Source: Punctularia strigosozonata HHB-11173 SS5 (lineage: Eukaryota; Basidiomycota; Agaricomycetes; Corticiales; Punctulariaceae). From it: 46,411 nt of DNA. A program made the position numbers and the translations under genes. The notes beneath the pieces were generated by a model, which saw only the letters and a program-made list of their open reading frames with translations, made no database searches and had not been told where the DNA came from. Below are positions 32,040 through 43,535 of the stretch, in pieces. The stretch covers positions 1,603,631-1,650,041 of the forward strand of contig NW_006767438.1 of the NCBI RefSeq assembly GCF_000264995.1, given 5' to 3'. The first letter of the stretch is position 1. Each line of letters starts with the position of its first letter.

Positions 32040-33618
32040 TTACACACCATCTATGCCCTTATTCTTATCGCCATCAATCCAAGATGCAGCGCTCTCGCTC
32101 TTATGGGCTGCCCGTGTTTCCATGTCCGTCTCTTGTGTGATGCGAACCTCCATCGGATATAAGCATTCCGCAGGTGGGCGTGACACGCGCGAATGAAATA
32201 TTGTCGGTGCTTGTAATCCTGTGGCACTTAGGCCTATGCGAACCATGATCAAGCCGTACGCAATTCCCTAAGACCTTTGTTAGCGTATGGTCACGGGTGT
32301 CGATGTTATGAGCTTACGATCATGGGACTAAGCTGAATTCTCGTGATCAATAAGTTGCGTTGTATGTACGGAATAAACTTGAATACCATAGTGGCTGAAC
32401 TAAACTGCACATTCGATCTTGCTGCGAAGGCCAACAATGTCACGAGATTGAGAACCCTGGGGCATTCCGGTAAGCAGCAAGATTCGACGGAATGCATCGG
32501 ACCCACCCAAGAATGACGGCACTCTCGATTGCCACTGGTATCATCGGCTATGAGTCGTTTGTAAGTCGCTGAGCATGATATGGATTACTAGCTAGTTGCG
32601 GCTGGGATGACCTACAGACAGCTCGGCGGTGGTGAACCCTCTCATATCACGGTCTCTCTTGACAATGCGATAGGTTATCAAAGCTAGATTCCCGCATCAG
32701 ACCTGGGCGAAGCTTTCTTTGCTTCCTCCTACCTGCTTGCATGATGTTTGTACTACAATTGTAAGCTCATACACCTTACATATTTCCCAATAAAGCTTGA
32801 GGCTCACCTGAGTCCGAGAACTAGTGCACTAACAATCCACCTGAGACGCAGCATGTCAATGGCCAACCTTGTATTTGGTCCCAAATATGCGCACCGTCCG
32901 GTCAAACTCGCAAATACGTCTTCTCCCGGCCTGACCTGCGAGAACGCTATTGCAACCCCGAACCCACTGACTGTGAGCCATATGTCAGATGGTTAAATCG
33001 GAACTAGTCTCGACTGCTTGCCCATGAGGCCTACTGTCGCTAACGCGGGTCCGATTATTGCAATTATCCTTCCACCCCAGATTGAATAGACACGGTATGT
33101 CTGTAGCGCACGGAAGAACTTGGTATTACAGCCTGGACAGAACTCTGGTAGACTTCGCTCACAAGAATTATATCCATGAGCACCGCTTCCGTGATAACAA
33201 CGGCTTGCTTGGCTACGTTCCTAGGATTCCATATCTCTGCTAGAAACAGCGTAGATCCATCCGATTGGTGGCGATACATAATAAAAGTGGTCCATATCCT
33301 GGACAGGTCAATGATCCAGTGCTTTTATGGAAAATGAGAGCCGCTTCAACAGATTTCAGACCACAACTAACCGCCGTTGATAACAGGATGAAGAGTGAAG
33401 TCATAGCCAGGAGAGCATGTCTCATCCTTGCATTAGCTCCGTACTCCAGCTTCCTTTTGGGTGACACCAGAAGAGCCATTGTTGCGAGCATAAGGGTCAT
33501 AGCACACCCTGAAAATTATCAGAGAGAATCATTCTATGACTGATATGCACGGACCGTATAAGATTGACTCTCCAATAAATCCAGCAAGCTCAGCCTCGTC
33601 GATACTAACTGGAGCCAT
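32040..33618 (-). CDS. 7-TM agaricomycete membrane protein (subgroup II)
   Basis: Multi-pass membrane protein, function unknown, paralogous to the gene at 43536-45073. Exon 1 encodes MAPVSIDEAELAGFIGES, then ILYG. Exon 2 follows with CAMTLMLATMALLVSPKRK and a second helix. Later blocks are HWIIDLSRIWTTFIMYRH, PRNVAKQAVVITEAVLMD, TYRVYSIWGGRIIA, a region with SGFGVAIAFSQVRPGED, LITYRIVKRDRDMRGFTT, VAIESAVILG, LVTLLAFAARSNVQFSS and a final helix, GLIMVRIGLSATGLQAPT. The tail ends WIDGDKNKGIDGV. Several middle junctions (around 32600-32950) are hard to place, so I cannot exclude a defect there. The paralogue and the orphan exon at 22155 show this subgroup is duplicating locally. Confidence 0.68.
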
Positions 33619-34224
33619 ATCAATCAATACTTTGAGCCGGAAGGTCAAGGCTTCGCGCGTAACTGCAGGCAAATAATCCGAGTATAAGTACTTCTGATCC
33701 AGGACAGCAATAATCCTCTGTGACCATGGTTGTCCGAACGCAGTCCCATGGCGGCTGCGAGAGAGACTCCAATTGAACCGTAGATGTCTCCACAACACGT
33801 TCACCGCCGTTTTATCTCACGCTTCTTCAATCAGCGCCGGAAGACCAGCATCTCCCCAAAATCTGACATCTCGCAACTCTGATCTTCCGATGTATCAAAT
33901 GCAGCCGGAACCGGGAATCATAGCAGCGCTGCGCACGCCCGCGCCCTGTACATGTAGCCATTCGTACACTTCAAGGTGCGGGGCATCACCACTTTATATC
34001 TGTATGCAACTCACGAGGGAGCTATTCTCAAGATATATTTCCAGGAAACAGAGCAATCTCCAGCACCAAAACAGACGTCATGCATGGCAAAGCGTGCACG
34101 CTTGCATAGTTGAGCTAAGCTGTCCGTATATTCTCTGAGGCTCTGAACATGGTGATCGTACGAGAGAAATAGTACAGAGGTATTTACTGACACACAGCTC
34201 GTCATCCGAGCAGTTAGAATCATA
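33619..34224. other. Intergenic, no gene recognised
   Basis: 606 bp between the start of a 7-TM gene and the stop of a transporter, both on the minus strand. Open frames at 33773-34138 (plus) and 34011-34223 (minus) have no recognised homology. Confidence 0.4.
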
Positions 34225-36160
34225 TCAGGGGGAATCGATCACCGCAAGAATTATTCCCTGCTGTTCTTCTCCATCGGAAATGGACTTGACATCCTTATCC
34301 TCGACCGAATCTCGTCCAAACGTCGAGATGGGCCAAATCTCCTTCATGAAAAATGTGGGAATGGCCGCTAAAGCAAGCCAAAGAGCAACACCGAGAAAAA
34401 TCCACCGATAGCCATTGCTATAAATGTGCCGTACGGTATGTATATCGCTGGATTCTAGCGTCGGGAGTACGATATCCGGTGATTTCATGATGGCCTCGAT
34501 GATATCGCTGCTGAGGGTGGTATCCTCTTGCAACCTACGCCGGACATATGAGTTCAGGATTGTCGAAGAAGACGCAATCCCGAGAAGAGCGCCGAGCATC
34601 CTTGAGGTAGAAAGAATCCCAAGGGCGGGTGGGACATCTTGAGGTGGAATAGGGTATTGAAAGGTGACGGTGGTAACGGTAATTGCTAGCCCAAGAGAAG
34701 TGCCAAGTATGACTTCGAATCCATACTGCTCCCCGAACCGAGTCGGGAAAGCAAGTAGGTTCAGTAGGCCACCGGCAACGGCAGCTAGAGCGACTGTCGT
34801 ACAGAGCAGAGGCATATAGGAGTGCGTTTTGGAGATAATGACTGCTGTGGGTGCGCTGAGAAAACCGCAAGTGAACAGCATGGGAAGCATGCGAACACCC
34901 GCGGTCTCGGCACTGAGAAGATCAACAACCTGCATCCTCTGTGTCAAGAACACGATCGTGCCGAAGAGACCGGCGCCCATGCCAATGGTGCATATCATGT
35001 TCAGGGGAATGTTTCGATGAATCCTGAACAGATATAACGGTACAATGGGCTCTTTTGACCGCATTTCAACGACGATGAGAAAGGGAATGAGAGCTATGGA
35101 TACCAGGAGTGGCGCGAGGACGGTCCTTGACTTCCAGCTGAACTGTGGAAGTCCACCGAGCTGCAGCTGTTGAGGAATACATTTGAGTCTCGAGCTACAA
35201 CAAGACTCTCATTGAAGAGGACTCACGGCGAGAGAGAACAGTAGGAGAACGCATAGCATCAGCGTGCCTCCTATCCAATCGATGCGCTGACGTATGATCC
35301 TCCATCTAAACGATCCGATAGGCGGCGCGTGCAGAGATAAATACAGCAGTAAGGCTGCAAATCCTCCGATTGGTAGATTGATCCAGAATATCCAGGACCA
35401 CGATATGTTTGCGACAATAACTACGATCAATAAACCTATTAATCAATGTAGTTCCTGGAAATTTCCCGGAAATTAACATACCACCACCAATTATTGGACC
35501 CAGAACGGACGCCATGGCATACATCATAGGCGTGATGCCTATGTACTTTGCCATGACCTCCGGAGGCATCATAGTCATAATAGAAGTCGTCGAGCAGGAC
35601 CACAGAGCCGACCCTCCAACACCTTGTAATGCTCGAAATACAATCAGTTCGTCCATGCTTCTTGCGCCAGCACATGCTCCGGAGAACGTCCTGCGAAGGA
35701 GAGACGTGCGAGTTGAATCATATTGTTAGCTTCGAATCAAAAATGAACTGACACAAATATTGCACACGATCCAAGGAGGACGTGCTTGGTGCCCAAAATG
35801 CCGCTGAGCTTTGCAAAGATAGGAAGAAATGCTGTTCGAAGAATGAGCAAGCAAATCAGGGTATCCTGCGAGGCCTTACCAACGTATGTGATCAAGTATC
35901 CGGTGATCAGCCAACTTGTCCGGTCGTAACTGTTGAACTGGGATCCGATGCGAGGTAATGCAACAGCAACTATGTTTTGATCAAATGGTTGAATGGGATA
36001 GATACAGACAGAAAGTACCAATGGTCGTGTCGAGCAGAGATATGAACGTCGAGAGAGCAAGACCGACGGCTGCCGCGATGCGGCGTTTGCCATACAAGTA
36101 GTAACGGGATGCGTCATGGAGTGTTGGAGAAGACGGGCCGATATCCTCTCCAGTGGCCAT
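34225..36160 (-). CDS. DHA2-type major facilitator transporter, MFS-2
   Basis: Second 14-helix-type MFS pump. It starts MATGEDIGPSSPTLHDASRY. The first intron splits the helix-1 signature LLDTTIVAVALPRIG, and later splices give GYLITYVAFLPIFAK, FSGACAGARSMDELIVF, RALQGVGGSALWS, SVLGPIIGGG and ISWSWIFWINLPIGG. A large 3' exon (35064-34225) carries the last helices and an acidic tail. Motif A is degenerate: the loop reads KLSGILGTKH where the family usually has an Asp and an Arg (LSDxxGRK type). This could alter proton coupling or mark a diverged subgroup. It is divergent from the alpha/beta-hydrolase across ~715 bp, suggesting they belong together. It is not closely similar to MFS-1. Confidence 0.9.
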
Positions 36161-36875
36161 CTCGGTTGACTAGATAATGACGGAAAAGCTTGAGTTCGAG
36201 AAGAGGGATAAACAGGGGGGTGGGGGTGAGCAGCGTAGAAGGACTTATAATTTGCTCGTGCGCGAACGCAGCTGAACCAGCCTGTTGAGGGTGCTGCCTG
36301 TACTTGCTTCGCGTTCGATTGCAGTTCCGTGGGAATGTTCCTGTTCACACAAGAATGCCGGCACATTGGCATCCACCATTGGCTGCGCAATGATTGCGGC
36401 ACTTGTGACTATAACAAGGCAGGATTAAGGTTCAATGCAGGTGTCGTGGCAGTTATCCGCTATGTTTTGGCTGTTCAATCTCGTAACAGCTCTCTCCGAT
36501 GCTGAACAGCACCTCAGACGCATGTAGCTTTTCGCTATCACTCTCGGAGCAAGCACCTTATGCGGACGGACTCCTCCATGATAGGGCGGTGTAATAGCCA
36601 AGAATGGAATCGTATTACTGAGTGACGAGATGCAGTCGTGATGACAGCCCTCTTCTTGCGCGGGATCCGAGAAGTCCGGTATGTACCAGTCACTTCTCTC
36701 ACCGAAACGCGTGGTAGCGTGGAATACAACGGAGAATATCCATGCCTTCTACTGCCACCGATTACAGATACGCCCAGTTTTCACGCCGCGCTGTGCCTCG
36801 GGCATCCTTACATATTCAAGTACGCACCTTGAACATGCCACGATCACGGCAACTGCTCCCGTCAGGGTTACCGCT
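36161..36875. promoter_or_regulatory. Divergent intergenic region (MFS-2 / hydrolase)
   Basis: 715 bp between two divergent start codons, presumably carrying both promoters. Open frames on both strands have no recognised homology and no regulatory motif was picked out. Confidence 0.45.
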
Positions 36876-38254
36876 ATGATCAATCTTCAGACTTCCTTCC
36901 TCGGTTCAATGTCCGTTGTATCGCACATCCTTGATCTACGCTACAGCGATCCAAGCTACCCCCTGCAGGTAGTGGCTCGCAGGTTTACACCCAAACCACC
37001 AACTTCGTCGGGAGATAACGTCAAGCAGATATCGCTCCTGCTCGCTCATGCGGTAGGCTTGAGTGCGGTACCTGATATTTCCTTAGATATACCAAGCTCA
37101 ACTACTCATGTAGGCACCGAGCACTATATCCCCTTTATCAAGCGGCTCTTCGAGGCTTGTAACGAGGCAAGACCTCACGATGTCCACATTCGCTCTCTTT
37201 GGGTCGTAGACAGCCCGAATCACGGGGATGCTGCTCTTCTGAACACATCGATCCTCGAGACACAGTTCTCATCGAAGTGTGAGTTTTCTGGCAGCTTTGA
37301 AAATGTACATATATGTACTTACCATGATGTAAGTTCCATGCAAGACGTACTCTGAGGCTATCACGCAGGTGGTACAGCATCTGCTGAGTCCGGAGGAGCG
37401 CCTTGAGCTCATCGGACTGGGCCATTCGGCGGGCTCAGGGGTTATGTACGTTATCTGCTCATGCTCCAACGAATAATCGTACTGAATGTTACGTCCATTG
37501 TCAGAGTGGGGACGGCGCTTGATTGCCCAAGTCCATTTAAATATCATATATTCATTGAACCAGGCTTTTGGACTGCCGCTGCAAATCCTATCTGGGACGT
37601 GGTGATGGCTCGACTTCAACAACTTTCGAAGTATCGCAAGCCAAGTTGGCCCACTATAAAGGAAGCAATGAACGACTTAACGCAGCAGAAGCCCTACAGC
37701 ACCTTCAGCGCGGAGGTTCTTGATCTGATGCAGGTGAATCATACTTACTGTTGAGGTAAGACACAAGTATTTGACGCCGCTATAGGATACCTCGTTTGTA
37801 GAGAGTCCTCAGGGCGGAGTTACTACAAAGACGTCAATCAGTCGCGAGATGGCTAGTATGAACTCCTATGATGAAGGTGTCGTGCTCTCCGAGCTTGCAG
37901 TCGACCTGTCCAAGTCAATACCGACGTACATGCTTCAAGGAGAGCGCCGAGACTTCTGGTGTGCTTCATTTTCATCCCATAAATTTACTTCTCTAGTCTA
38001 AAAGGTCGTCTTGTTATAGGCCTAAGCCACTCAACTCCGTTATTGAGGCGACGGTGAGCGGCAACAGTGCTTCAATGCGTTCCGTGCAGGTAATCCCTGT
38101 CTGTAGCCACTACGTGCGTGGGGCGTTTTTTGGGGACTCGGTAGCTGCTGACACTCTGAATTAGCCTCCTCAAGAGAACGTCGGTGTGACGGCAAAGATG
38201 GTGTTGGATATTCTGATCAGTATTCAATCTTCTGCGCAAGCTACGAGGTTGTAG
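36876..38254 (+). CDS. Alpha/beta-hydrolase fold protein, catalytic His uncertain
   Basis: Serine-hydrolase-fold protein. Six exons close in frame to 358 residues: 36876-37278, 37334-37445, 37505-37733, 37786-37958, 38020-38089, 38165-38254. A second possible ATG lies 11 codons in (MSVVSHILDL). Visible features are LLLAHAVGLS (oxyanion-hole type HxxG region), WVVDSPNHGDAALLN, and the nucleophile elbow LIGLGHSAGSG with Ser inside GHSAG. Then come FIEPGFWTAAANP, a lid region, and YMLQGERRDFWPKP before the C-terminus. Where the catalytic His is expected, near GNSASMRSVQ and before PPQENV, I see Ser/Met/Arg and no His. It could be an inactive hydrolase, use another residue, or rely on a different splice near 38089. 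It is divergent from MFS-2. Confidence 0.85.
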
Positions 38255-39469
38255 ACGTTCAAATTCCATCTTCAAATCGGGATCTTATGGGTCATCATCA
38301 GTAATATCAGCGTCATCCACCGACAGACCGAAAATCGGAAGTCTCTCGGTTACAAGCTATGAGAAGTGGACAATGTATTGAGTGTATTCTTACAGAGACA
38401 TGAGGCCGCGATTGGCTTGGATAGGCGAGATTACACGTGTACCTGAGCGAGCCAGATAGTTTACCGTACTTTCAACGTCACTCAAATTGCAATCTCACCC
38501 CATTCTACGGATAGCCCCGCACAGTGAAAAACTGGTGTGAATGAAGAGCCAGTGTCCTATTTCTTGCCAGAGAGTCAACATCTGAAAGCAGTGTCTGAAA
38601 ACAATTCAGGGGGGGGGGGGTAGGGACACGCACAACTTCTCCATCTCATGACTGCATTTACAGCACAAACCCTGCGATATACTTGTCTACTTCTTCCACC
38701 AATTCTTCCGCCATCTAAGATAGTGTACCGCGCTTGACGCAGTTGTTCTTGCATCTTTTCGCATTATCAGAAGCCCGTGAGTATTCGGTACCGTAAGTGA
38801 AGAGACGACGACTTCGACTGCCCCTGGCCTCACACCCGACTGGGTAATGCTGGTACCGCAGTGAAAGCTATGAAGCAGGGAAAAAGGGTGATGTTCTTTG
38901 TTCGAGACGGATATGGAATGAAAAATGCCGGCCAACCTGAATAATTACCCATGATGAATCGCCTGATCCCCTGTGTCGTAATCACAATGGAAGCAGCTGC
39001 ACTACATCCATCGGCGTGTTCTCGGCTCATATTTGTAAACCGGTGTTACGTAGCGTGTTCGAGGACGCTGATAAGGTCCCGGGATGTGAAGATATGAGCA
39101 CATGGGCATGATGCAGCGAGCCTTTCAAGCACACGCATACAGCTTCCGTGCGCGGCGACTGCATGGCATCTCAAATCTGAGCGCACTACGATGATGTACC
39201 GCAATCGGAACTGATGCACGATTCCTAGATGGAATTATATTAAGACATTTGCGTGACTACGTCAAACGTGCAGTCAACCCGCAGAAGGGTGACATTTCAC
39301 GTGCATATGGCATTGCTATGTATAATCAATGATTGTGTTGCAGCAATCATCGGGAATTCTGGGGGGTTCCCCGTGTCAAAATTGACATAAGTACAGCCAT
39401 ATTCAAGTGACAGCAACTCAGCACGAGCTGCCCTTCTACTGGAGTCCGAACATCCCAATCACAGGCACT
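38255..39469. other. Intergenic, no gene recognised
   Basis: 1.2 kb with a G10 homopolymer near 38610. Small minus-strand frames (38687-38935, 38830-39030) show no homology, signal peptide or CaaX ending. It should contain the promoter of the downstream P450. Confidence 0.45.
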
Positions 39470-41458
39470 ATGATTTATTCCATCTACGCGACGCTAGCGT
39501 TGATGATATATGTTATCTGGAGATTTATCAGGTTCAACATTGCTACACTTGCCTCGCCCTTGAGGAATCTTCCCGGCCCTTCAAGCTCCAGCTTCATCTA
39601 CGGTAATTTCCTAGAGATCTGGAACGCCGACATGTCAGCATTACACGAAGAGTGGGTGGATAGGTACGGAGTAACTTATGCGTACAAAGGATTCTTCAGT
39701 GTAAGCGATCAAGCTCTCGCCGTTATCTGTTCTCACCTCTTTCCAGCGAAGCAGGTTGTTCACCCTCGACCCCGCCGCCCTTGGTTATATTCTCAACAAT
39801 ACTAGCACCTTCCAGAAGCCGGACGTAGTGCGCCACTATCTTGGACTGATTTGCGGCGAGGGGGTGCTTGTAGCCGAAGGAGACGAGCATCGCAAGCAGC
39901 GACGCATCATGAACCCTAGCTTTGGTTCTGCTCAAGTTCGTTCGTTGACTAGCATTTTTGTCGACAAAGCCGCACAGCTGCGGGATATATGGCTCATTCA
40001 AGCGTCGACTGATGAGCCCGTCCGAATAGACGTGTTGTCCTGGCTGGGTAAAGCTACGCTGGACGTCATAGGTCTTGCCGGGTTCGACTACGATTTTGGG
40101 TCTTTGGAGAAAGACGGAACGAGCGAGCTCAGTGAAGCTTTCTCTGTCGTCTTTCGTGCTGGTCAGCAACTCAACATTCTGCCTATCCTTAAGGCAATTA
40201 TTCCTCCGCTGAGAATATTAGTATGTCAATTTTCTTGCGTCGCTAAACACCTTCCGCTCATCCTGCGTTCAAAGCACACTTCCCGTGACAGGAAAGTGCG
40301 CTTTGCTCAGGATACAATGACTCGTATTGGAGTGCAGCTCATAGAGCAAAAGAAGGCGTTTGTTCGCGCGGAGAAAACCACGGATGAGAACATACACAAG
40401 GACGACGTAAAAGGTGGGTATTATTGGTCAAGTAAACGCACATACTAAATTGCCTATGTAGGTCGTGATCTTCTCAGTCTCCTCGTGCGCGCCAACCTCG
40501 CCACGGATATTCCTGATAGCTATCGCATGAGCACAAAGGATATAGTGGCCCGTGAGTTCTCGCGTATCATTGGTGATCGTCGTCTCACCAGCGTGCATTA
40601 GAGATTCCAACGTTTCTCGTGGCAGGGCACGAGTCGACGAGCATCGGAGTTGCATGGGCTCTTTTTGCCATAGCACAGCACCAGGGAGTGCAGAAGAAGC
40701 TACGAGAAGACGTCCTATCGCTTACGTGCGATAATCCTAACATGGACGAGCTACAAGCCTTGCCGTATCTCGACGCCGTTTTGCGCGAAACAATGCGGCT
40801 TCATGCACCTGTTCCGAACACAGTTCGAGTGGCAACTCAGGACGACGTGATTCCCCTCAGTACACCGTACATAGACCGTTATGGCGTCAAAAAGACGACT
40901 ATACGGTGAGCATAGGGTGTCAACAATACGGCTCACATATTATTAAGTTTTTGGTTTTTGGTTTCAGAGTGCAGTCAGGAGATGCCATATATATTCCCAT
41001 ACTCACAATGAACCGTCTCAAGTCTATCTGGGGGGAAGACGCTCACGAGTTCAGGTGTGTGAGCCGTGTATCCTAATATAATCAGCGCTCCATAACGAGA
41101 TCTTGATCACAGACCGGAGCGCTGGATTAACTCCGTTCCTGGTACGGTCTCAGAGGTTCCGGGAGTATGGAGCAACCTACTCTCGTTTCTAGGAGGGCCA
41201 CGCAACTGCATAGGCCACAAATTCTCCGTGATAGAGTCAGTTTCATTGTATCCTTTCGGCGTACATTCCTGATGCGTAAGGTTCAGGATGAAGGCTATTA
41301 TCTTTGTGCTTGTACGCGCGTTCGAATTTTCTCTTGCAACAAAGCCAGAGGATATCATCAAGAAATGGGCCATTGTAGCCAGACCGGTTGTTGCGAGCGA
41401 ACCAAATGAGGGTAACCAGCTGCCGTTGCTTGTGAGGCCGTACAGATCAGCACAGTAG
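39470..41458 (+). CDS. Cytochrome P450 monooxygenase (P450-3)
   Basis: Microsomal P450 from a different family than the convergent pair. Eight exons close in frame to 539 residues: 39470-39700, 39747-40220, 40275-40413, 40462-40551, 40602-40905, 40968-41054, 41113-41235, 41287-41458. I chose the ATG at 39470 because upstream in-frame sequence has only a GTG. The protein opens with an N-terminal anchor ([13 protein letters not shown]), then the hinge [17 protein letters not shown]-helix region [12 protein letters not shown]-helix AGHESTS, ExxR as ETMR, FRPERW and haem loop [13 protein letters not shown] are complete. Nothing looks broken. Substrate is unknown. It could act with the upstream hydrolase and MFS-2 or be independent. 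Confidence 0.93.
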
Positions 41459-41699
41459 CGCGCATCGCATCTGTGGAGTTATATAGCTTGTATGTGAGCT
41501 CATATACTACCTTATATATTGTAACGCAGCTGTGTAACATCAGCTAGATGTGTCTTGTACAATATTTTATCGACGACGCACAGTGGCGGAGCAAAGGAGA
41601 GGGGAGAGAGGGCGGAAAACATTCGTCACCTTGTTCGTCATGTACGCGTTCAGGACTTTACTCTTACGCGATACGAAGGGACAGCTCACTCATACCTGT

Positions 41700-42691
41700 A
41701 CCGCATCTACAGGCCATCGACGGCGGCGGCCGAACCGCTCACGATGACGATCTGTGCAGGCTTCGCCGGCGCGTCGACTCGGACGTCCGAATGCGTCGCC
41801 GCGTTCACGGACAGCGCCGGCCAGCTCACGGCCATTCCACTGTGAGATTGCCCTGTCGTGCCACTCCCCACCGATCGCGCGCTCATGTTATGGCTAGCCC
41901 GACGACGACCGACTCCGTCGAGACTCTCAACTGCTTCGGCGACGGCTGCGAGCTCGTGTCAACCAACAGCCTCGGGCAGCTCACCACCTCCGTCCAGTGC
42001 GTATAATGTCCATCCGTTCCCTTTCATTTTCCCTCTTTTCCCCCTTATCTCCCCCGTTCTCCCAACGCGGACCTGCGGGTGCCGGGCTGCCCCGAGCCAA
42101 ATCTATCGATCCCGCGCCTTGCACATAGATTGAACGACCATCGCCATCGAACAAACCCTCAGGCATCGGACCAAACTGACGCATTCCGGTTAACCCAGGT
42201 CCCCGGGCGCGAAAGCTACCAGCACCCCCGGCTTCTTCTCCGGCACGCATACAATCTGCGGAGACGCCCAATGCTGGGCCGCCGTCCCGATGTAAGCCGT
42301 CTCTCACCACCCGCGTCCTCCCTTACTCCCCACTAAAGCGGTTCTACTCCACCCAGCTCGCGTACGACATACTACGCCACGGGAACCGTCGCCGTGACCG
42401 CCCCCGGTGCCGTCGCGAGCTCGAGCTCTCCCCCTCTCGACGCCGTCTCCTCCGGCGGCTCGAATAGCACCTTCACCATGATCGTTCCCGCCGTGGTCGG
42501 CACCGTCGGGGGCCTGCTCCTCCTCATCCCCGGCGCGATCCTCTACATCCGCTACCGCGCCCGCAAGGACGCGCCCTTGCGCGAGTGGACGAAGAACCCC
42601 AAGCTCGACCTCGTCCCGCCCGGTCAAGCCAGGCGCGCGCGAGATGTCCGAGGCCGAAGTCGACGATCTCCATCGCAACGCCTTTGTCTAA
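41700..42691 (+). pseudogene. Decayed Cys/Ser-rich single-pass surface glycoprotein gene
   Basis: Pieces of an agaricomycete-type secreted/membrane glycoprotein can be read in several frames: MTICAGFAG...SECVAAFTDSAGQLTAIPL, then DCPVVPLPTD, SPTTTDSVETLNCFGDGCE, SPGAKATSTPGFFSGT, HTICGDAQCWAAVP, a Ser-rich linker, and a single transmembrane helix (PAVVGTVGGLLLLIPGAI) followed by a basic stop-transfer IRYRARKD. The frame is interrupted by TGA where a Cys of CDC is expected (near 41843), shifts again near 41890, and shifts once more near 42630 before a plausible ending EMSEAEVDDLHRNAFV. No signal peptide precedes it. I read this as a pseudogene. Unseen introns might explain one of the shifts but not all. 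Confidence 0.6.
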
Positions 42692-43535
42692 ACGCCACGC
42701 CCCCGCAAACCTCGATAAAACTACCGCTTTTTCTTTCCTCACGTGCGTTCGTGCTTTAGTCTACGTTTTGTCCCCATAGGCATGTCGGCTGACGTGCGTT
42801 TTGGTCTCCCTTATTGTGCAGTCAACGCTGCTGTGTAACATTATTCACGCCCTCCCGTCCACGAACTCGTCCAATGCTCCCCGATCTCTTTCAGGCTCCA
42901 TGTTGTGTACCGGACCCGCTCACGACGCTCTCGCTCACAACGTGTACAGAGGGGGTTTAACCCTAGTCGCGAGACGTAGATAAGTAGCCTAGCCGACTGC
43001 GTTGTTTGTACAATAGATGTCTCAACGAGGCAAATGACATATCACTGCCTATTTCCCAGATTTCCTCTTCATGACGTAAGTATCCTCGGCGCCAGTCGTC
43101 GCACACAACACCCACGAGCTCGCGGATCGGCCCAAGAAACCTGCCCGTCTGCGGTCCAGGCACCTCGAACTCACTGCCAGTGTATCGGGAGTTAGACAAT
43201 TTCTGCGCGGAAGTTATCTGAGGTGCACGCTGATACTAGTAGCACCCGTAGCAACGATCAGGGTACCCAAGTTTTTCGAAGGAAGTACACTGACCCTCAT
43301 CAGCCTCTATCTTGGAGGTCTCCTGACGTTGCGCTGTACATTTAAGCTAAAGTACGGTTCGTCTTGTTTATTGGGAATGCTATCTATGAAGATGCCTGGT
43401 CTTCGTTGATTACACGCATCCATAATCCTGTCGTACTAGCAATCACTCTCGTCTGATCATAAATCATCACATAGTCAGATACATGGAAGCCCATACGATA
43501 CGTGTTGCAACACCCATGCAGCTAGCCTATGCCAC
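42692..43535. other. Intergenic, no gene recognised
   Basis: About 840 bp. A minus-strand frame at 42963-43199 (78 codons, ending SRLGYLSTSRD) has no recognised homology and no convincing upstream exon. Confidence 0.4.

Noticed and set aside
38600-38625. G10 homopolymer as a regulatory quadruplex
   Set aside because: A single G-run without further G-tracts at suitable spacing; more likely a slippage tract.
38687-39030. Small minus-strand frames as a mating pheromone precursor (given the ICMT gene)
   Set aside because: No C-terminal CaaX box, no typical precursor layout, and the 7-TM genes here are not Ste3-like.
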